A stretch of 64,000 nt of DNA, taken from assembly GCA_965261915.1 (NCBI GenBank), contig CBDHDW010000011.1, positions 14,440-78,439 of the forward strand, read 5' to 3'. The notes beneath the pieces are model-generated. The model did no database searches. It was given only the letters and a program-made list of their open reading frames with translations, and had not been told where the DNA came from. This document shows positions 60,815-64,000 of the stretch, piece after piece (position 1 is the stretch's first letter; each line of letters opens with the position of its first letter). The stretch is from JAIBDK01 sp965261915. Lineage in GTDB: Bacteria > Pseudomonadota > Gammaproteobacteria > Arenicellales > Poriferihabitantaceae. A program made the position numbers and the translations under genes.

Positions 60815-61294
60815 ATGTCAGAGAAACGCAAGAGGCTGCCAAGCCGACGCCCGTCCGAAGTGCGTAAAATCAAGATGCAGAATGGCCAGTCATTATATGT
60901 GACTTTGGGATATGACCCCATGGTTCCGGATGCGCCAAAAGAAGTGTTTTATGATCGCGGGTTTCGGGAGGGCGCAGAGTTGCAATTCATCGCCAACGAT
61001 ATGTGCATCATGATCTCTTTGCTGTTGCAGGCGGGGTATACAGCCAAGGATATTTCCAAGTCGCTTTCAAAAACCACTGTGGAAACGCCAACGGGTTTCT
61101 CGACTTCTCGCGCATCACATACCCGAGAAGCTGCCAACCCAACGGCTGAGGTGTCACAGCACGGCTCGATCGTAGGGTTGATCGTGGAGCAACTACAGAT
61201 TGCCCCGTCATGGATGAAGGAAGCCGGGAACCGCACCGGCATCAATGCCGATGTACATAAAGCGATTACAGGAGGTCATCATGCAAGATTATAA
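60815..61294 (+). CDS. TSCPD-domain-like protein with in-frame repeat insertion
   Basis: 159 residues. LPSRRPSEVRKIKMQNGQSLYVTLGYDP, PKEVFYDRGFREGAELQFIANDMCIMISLLLQAG and AKDISKSLSK follow the pattern of TSCPD-like proteins frequent in Rhodobacterales phages and plasmids. Then FSTSRASHTREAANPTAE, encoded by a palindromic repeat, is inserted before HGSIVGLIVEQL, where relatives continue directly. Function unknown. It overlaps the next gene by 14 bp. Confidence 0.62.
   Translation: MSEKRKRLPSRRPSEVRKIKMQNGQSLYVTLGYDPMVPDAPKEVFYDRGFREGAELQFIANDMCIMISLLLQAGYTAKDISKSLSKTTVETPTGFSTSRASHTREAANPTAEVSQHGSIVGLIVEQLQIAPSWMKEAGNRTGINADVHKAITGGHHARL
61104..61136. repeat. Palindromic repeat inserted in frame in the TSCPD-like gene
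   Basis: CTTCTCGCGCATCACATACC followed by CGAGAAGCTGCC: inverted arms CTTCTCG / CGAGAAG. Same family as the 7.6-, 18.2-, 59.1- and 63.1-kb copies. Confidence 0.78.
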
Positions 61295-61859
61295 CGCAGT
61301 GTCAAAATGGCATTTCGAGAGCGAGATCGGCGAGAAGCGCGGCATGGTGTCCCTGGCCGAGCAGGACGGGATCACGGCGTTGCGTGTCAGGTTCGCCGAT
61401 GGCGATACAGAGACCGCCACCATAGCATTGACGCTGGCGCAAGCCGAGTTCCTGATCGATGCGCTGCCCGCAGCTTTGAACGTGGTGCGGGCGCGTCAGG
61501 AACGCCGGGCTTGGGAGGCGTCGTTGTATGATCCCTTTGCCGATATTTGCGCGGATATTCCAGATAAAAACGGGGTGCCGCAAACCGGCCCGTCTCAGCC
61601 GGCCTCAAAGGCTGTGGCAAAAACACCAGTGCAAAAAGCATCCGCTGCAGTGGATGCGCCTGGCGGCACGGCATCGGCAGAACTGCCAATCCCTGCGCGG
61701 CGCGGCGTGCCGTGGACGGCGGCGGAAGAAGCGCAGCTGGCCGAGGGCTACGGCGCGGGGCAAAGCGTTGATGCGCTGGCGGATCAGTTTGACCGCAGCC
61801 CGTTTGCAATCACAAAGCGGTTGGAAAAACTCGGCCTTATCGAAGCGAAAGCCGCATAG
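61281..61859 (+). CDS. Myb/SANT-like DNA-binding protein
   Basis: 192 residues from an ATG preceded by GGAGG. The N-terminal domain (WHFESEIGEKRGMVSLAEQDG, LTLAQAEFLIDALPAAL) is unknown. A Pro/Ala-rich linker leads to PWTAAEEAQLAEGYGAGQSVDALADQFDRSPFAITKRLEKLGLI, a SANT/HTH-like module common in phage and plasmid proteins. Probably binds DNA, perhaps the iterons upstream (inference). Confidence 0.65.
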   Translation: MQDYNAVSKWHFESEIGEKRGMVSLAEQDGITALRVRFADGDTETATIALTLAQAEFLIDALPAALNVVRARQERRAWEASLYDPFADICADIPDKNGVPQTGPSQPASKAVAKTPVQKASAAVDAPGGTASAELPIPARRGVPWTAAEEAQLAEGYGAGQSVDALADQFDRSPFAITKRLEKLGLIEAKAA

Positions 61860-62045
61860 CCAGAAATCAAACTCCAGGAAATAGCAGGGCGCGGGATCGG
61901 ATCAATCCCGCTATTCGGGGCCTTGGTGGAAAATGCTGTCGCCAAAAAAGCTCAACAACACTGCTACATTAACAACAAGAAACATTATGTGCGGAGCTGT
62001 TGGTACGCAATGTTAAAATGTTACCCCTTACACATTGTAAAACAC

Positions 62046-62072
62046 CTAAATTGACCGATTAAGTCAATTTAG
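62046..62072. promoter_or_regulatory. Hairpin between convergent genes
   Basis: CTAAATTGAC and GTCAATTTAG, 10-bp perfect arms with a 7-base loop, between the SANT gene and the convergent ProQ-like gene. No long T-run, so a terminator is only possible. Confidence 0.5.
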
Positions 62073-62117
62073 GGCGCATACAGGCCCAGATACACCCCAA
62101 TAAATGTACGGTTTGTC

Positions 62118-62657
62118 TCATCCCGATTTGGTTTCTGCGGCTCTTTGATGGGCGTTAGCGGGGTCGCTTTGGCTGTTTTCGCGTTCGCGTTCCCGCCTTT
62201 TTATGGCGATTTTGATGCGCGCCTTCAATTTCACCTGGTAGAATGCGCGGTCGCTGTCCTGAACCTTACCTGCGGGTTCCATGTTCAATGTATATCGCTT
62301 GGGCAGGACACACATGGCGTTGATATATTGTGAGGATCCCAAATACTGCCCGAGGGTTTTGTTAAGTATTTTCTGCTCTTGGCTGCCGGCTTCAATGTTG
62401 TAGCGTTTTTCCAGCACATCGTTGAGGCCAATGGCGGCGGGAAAGGCGGAGGGGCTGCGGAAGTAAACGGGCAGTTCCGCGTGGGTTTCGAGTTTCAGAA
62501 CCGCGCACAGACGGGTGCGTATATCGTCGATGAAACCCGGGTGGAACTTCATGTAGTGCAGCTTGTCGTCGTTTTTCGGATGTCTTGACGTCCTGGCCGT
62601 GTCGATGCCGGTTGTGTCGGTTTGTGTTTTTTGCGGCATTGTTTTTACTTCATTCAT
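62118..62657 (-). CDS. ProQ/FinO-like RNA chaperone
   Basis: 179 residues. The middle matches the ProQ/FinO pattern: LPVYFRSPSAFPAAIGLNDVLEKRY, LNKTLGQYLGSSQYINAM, KRYTLNMEPAGKVQDSDRAFYQVKLKARI; the tail is basic. FinO-type proteins on plasmids help antisense RNA control transfer genes. It is coupled by ATGA to the IHF-like gene. Similarity is clear in pattern but I could not run a comparison. Confidence 0.62.
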   Translation of the reverse strand: MNEVKTMPQKTQTDTTGIDTARTSRHPKNDDKLHYMKFHPGFIDDIRTRLCAVLKLETHAELPVYFRSPSAFPAAIGLNDVLEKRYNIEAGSQEQKILNKTLGQYLGSSQYINAMCVLPKRYTLNMEPAGKVQDSDRAFYQVKLKARIKIAIKRRERERENSQSDPANAHQRAAETKSG

Positions 62658-62932
62658 TGTTGATTGATCCGTTGGTACAATCTGTGGGCTGCCCTGAATG
62701 CAGGAAGGCTCTTTGCCGGGGTACCGATAGCTTCTCCAGTGCGCGGGTTGCGTGCCCTGCGTGCTATGTAGTGTTTCAGGTTGAAACTGCCGAAGCCTCG
62801 TAATTCCACCCGCCGTCCCTGTTCAAGCCCCGCGATAATCTCTTCAAAGATGGTGGTGACCGCCCGTTTGGCATAGGCGTCTGTTAGCGCATATTCCAGG
62901 GCGATCTTTTCGATGATTTCACGGCGCGTCAT
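62654..62932 (-). CDS. IHF/HU-family DNA-binding protein
   Basis: 92 residues from Met at 62932: MTRREIIEKIALEYALTDAYAKRAVTTIFEEIIAGLEQGRRVELRGFGSFNLKHYIARRARNPRTGEAI, with the classic GFGSF and RxxRNPxTG of IHF beta. It overlaps the ProQ-like gene by 4 bp. A second plasmid-encoded nucleoid protein; it may act at the iterons or transfer origin. Confidence 0.9.
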   Translation of the reverse strand: MTRREIIEKIALEYALTDAYAKRAVTTIFEEIIAGLEQGRRVELRGFGSFNLKHYIARRARNPRTGEAIGTPAKSLPAFRAAHRLYQRINQQ

Positions 62933-63072
62933 GGCCTGTTTTCCAGTTTTGTGGATGGGTAAAGCCTCTCGAAATTGCCGATCGTCCTCGTCTGTAACAG
63001 GCTTACGTGACCGGATCAATCACACATCCAAAAGGCTTTGACCTAATAGGCCAAAGCCTGCCCGCTGGCGCG

Positions 63073-63121
63073 GCAGTTTCTCGGACCCATCGGACTGGCA
63101 GCGCATCACATGCGCGAGAAG
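63073..63121. repeat. Palindromic repeat upstream of the IHF-like gene
   Basis: Minus strand: CTTCTCGCGCATGTGATGCG followed by CTGCCAGTCCGATGGGTCC and GAGAAACTGC, the longest form of the family and one that also contains CTGCCAGTCC of the 7675/28655 element. Confidence 0.75.
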
Positions 63122-63188
63122 TCGAGAGCCCGCTGGCGCGGGATTACCCGGAAATCCATAGCCGCTGATGCAACGGTTTCATCCGCGA

Positions 63189-63425
63189 TCACTTGTTGCG
63201 ATCCTTGCCGGTACAATGGCGGTTGTGCTCTTCGAGCAATGTGGTGATGTCGAGGCGTTTTTGCTTTGCGGTTGTGATGAGCAGAAGCAGGGCGCGCAAT
63301 TCCTGCGTGTCCATCGTGTTGAGCCAGTGCAAATCATTCTGGCTGATGCGGGCGTGGAGTCTTTGCATCATCGGCAGGTGGCCTTCACTGACGGGTCGTG
63401 TGGATTTCGGGTGTGGCTTTGGCAT
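63189..63425 (-). CDS. Small hypothetical protein
   Basis: 78 residues from an ATG at 63425: MPKPHPKSTRPVSEGHLPMM, then LHWLNTMDTQELRALLLLITTAKQKRLDITTLLEEHNRH, a helical leucine-rich segment. The frame is open far upstream but only over low-complexity, Arg-rich sequence. GGAAA lies upstream. No family recognised. Confidence 0.5.
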   Translation of the reverse strand: MPKPHPKSTRPVSEGHLPMMQRLHARISQNDLHWLNTMDTQELRALLLLITTAKQKRLDITTLLEEHNRHCTGKDRNK

Positions 63426-64000
63426 GGATCGGTTTCCAATTTCGGGGTCATGCCGCAAGGTGCCACAGTTTGCCGCTTTTGCCAATCCTGTAAAATCACA
63501 TAAACTGCACGTTTCGCCAAAACTCGCCAGCCTTGCCAAAAGCGCATAGATTGCCAAAACGTGAGCAGCTGAACGCCAGATTTTCGGGCTCATGCGGGTG
63601 CGGTTTTCGGGCTGACTGGCGGCATCCCGATCCAGACGCAAATCCCGCCGCGTGATTTTGGCATCAAATTCGGGCCTCGGCGTGCGTTGTTTTCTGCCCC
63701 GAATTGACCACCCCATCAAGGTTGTTTCCGGGCTTGCCGCGCGTCCGGTTCTGCGCTTGCCATCCCCCTGACCGTTCCACGGGTTGCGGATATTCGCGCC
63801 ACACAAACCATCCCCATCTTCCTTGTTTTCTTAGCCCTGCCGCGCCAGCGGCAGGCTTTGGCCCAACGGGTCGAAGCCTTTTGGATGTGCGATTATTGCC
63901 CGCATCCGCCGACCGCCGTTGCCAGTTTCCCGGGCAAATTCCAAGGCTGCATCTTTGGGGAGGTTTGAGGTTCTTGCGGCAAGGATGTGGCAAAATCCAT
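63426..64000. other. Right-end region without a confident gene
   Basis: 575 bp. Three GCCAAAA(C/G) motifs occur 18-22 bp apart (about 63513, 63535, 63553), which could be binding sites. Open frames here look like shadows. A gene may lie beyond the window. Confidence 0.4.

Noticed and set aside
60361..60921. A minus-strand frame encoding repeated Val-Lys-Ala-Leu-Phe-Tyr-Leu units
   Set aside because: It is the iteron array read as protein. Because the unit is 21 bp (seven codons) any frame stays open; there is no start signal or family.

Overview
The window looks like part of a large conjugative plasmid, or an element derived from one, of an alphaproteobacterium. A marine Rhodobacterales (Roseobacter-like) host fits best. 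The grounds are a RepC-type initiator, a P-type (Trb) mating-pair apparatus, VirC1/VirC2-like proteins, dense ATGA/GTGA/TAATG gene overlaps and a GC-rich backbone. Host and replicon assignments are inference. No relaxase, repA or repB is visible, so the window is incomplete.

Layout. (1) 0.1-19.2 kb, mostly minus strand: a conjugative type IV secretion system. One tightly overlapped operon reads from 18.8 kb down to 7.8 kb: DUF2726 protein, small protein, TrbB, TrbC, TrbG, TrbH, TrbE, TrbJ, TrbL, TrbF, TrbI. A second block holds a thermonuclease, a muramidase-TrbL fusion, a stand-alone muramidase, a TraB-like membrane protein and the VirD4/TraG coupling ATPase. TrbD/VirB3 lies alone on the plus strand. 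(2) 19.2-21.1 kb: small accessory genes and a duplicated 89-bp leader. (3) 21.1-32.4 kb, minus strand: an IncI1-like thin-pilus (type IVb) cluster with prepilin peptidase, PilV-, PilS-, PilR-, PilQ- and PilP-like genes. No secretin is seen. (4) 32.8-35.5 kb: repC and three small genes.

(5) 35.5-51.2 kb: an rpn-type nuclease gene is interrupted by about 14.3 kb of foreign, partly AT-rich DNA. Two 250-bp direct copies of the rpn gene flank it. Inside are IS630 fragments, a 357-bp element with 29-bp inverted repeats, an OLD-family nuclease, a truncated PHP-ATPase gene, two tripartite tricarboxylate transporter sets, an oxalomesaconate-tautomerase-like gene, a broken tctD remnant, an IS1595 element carrying an IS200 insertion, and a 5'-truncated HNH gene. 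(6) 51.3-64 kb: UPF0158 protein, virC1-virC2 behind a microsatellite-like region, higBA, WGR and zinc-ribbon proteins, HU/IHF-like proteins, an ArdC-like antirestriction protein, nine 21-bp iterons, a TSCPD-like protein and a ProQ/FinO-like RNA chaperone.

How it fits together. The Trb system builds the channel and pilus, muramidases open the peptidoglycan, VirD4 feeds substrate, and VirC1/VirC2 may help at the transfer origin. The thin pilus may stabilise mating. RepC would replicate the element, higBA would stabilise it, and ArdC, HU/IHF and ProQ-like proteins would ease establishment and tune expression.

The most unusual signals are non-coding or architectural: a palindromic repeat family lying in frame inside genes, tandem 15-bp repeats that multiply start codons, a duplicated leader whose hairpin hides the ribosome site, a perfect 42-bp palindrome, a 9x21-bp iteron array, a 110-bp inverted-repeat element, and a muramidase fused to a VirB6-type channel protein.
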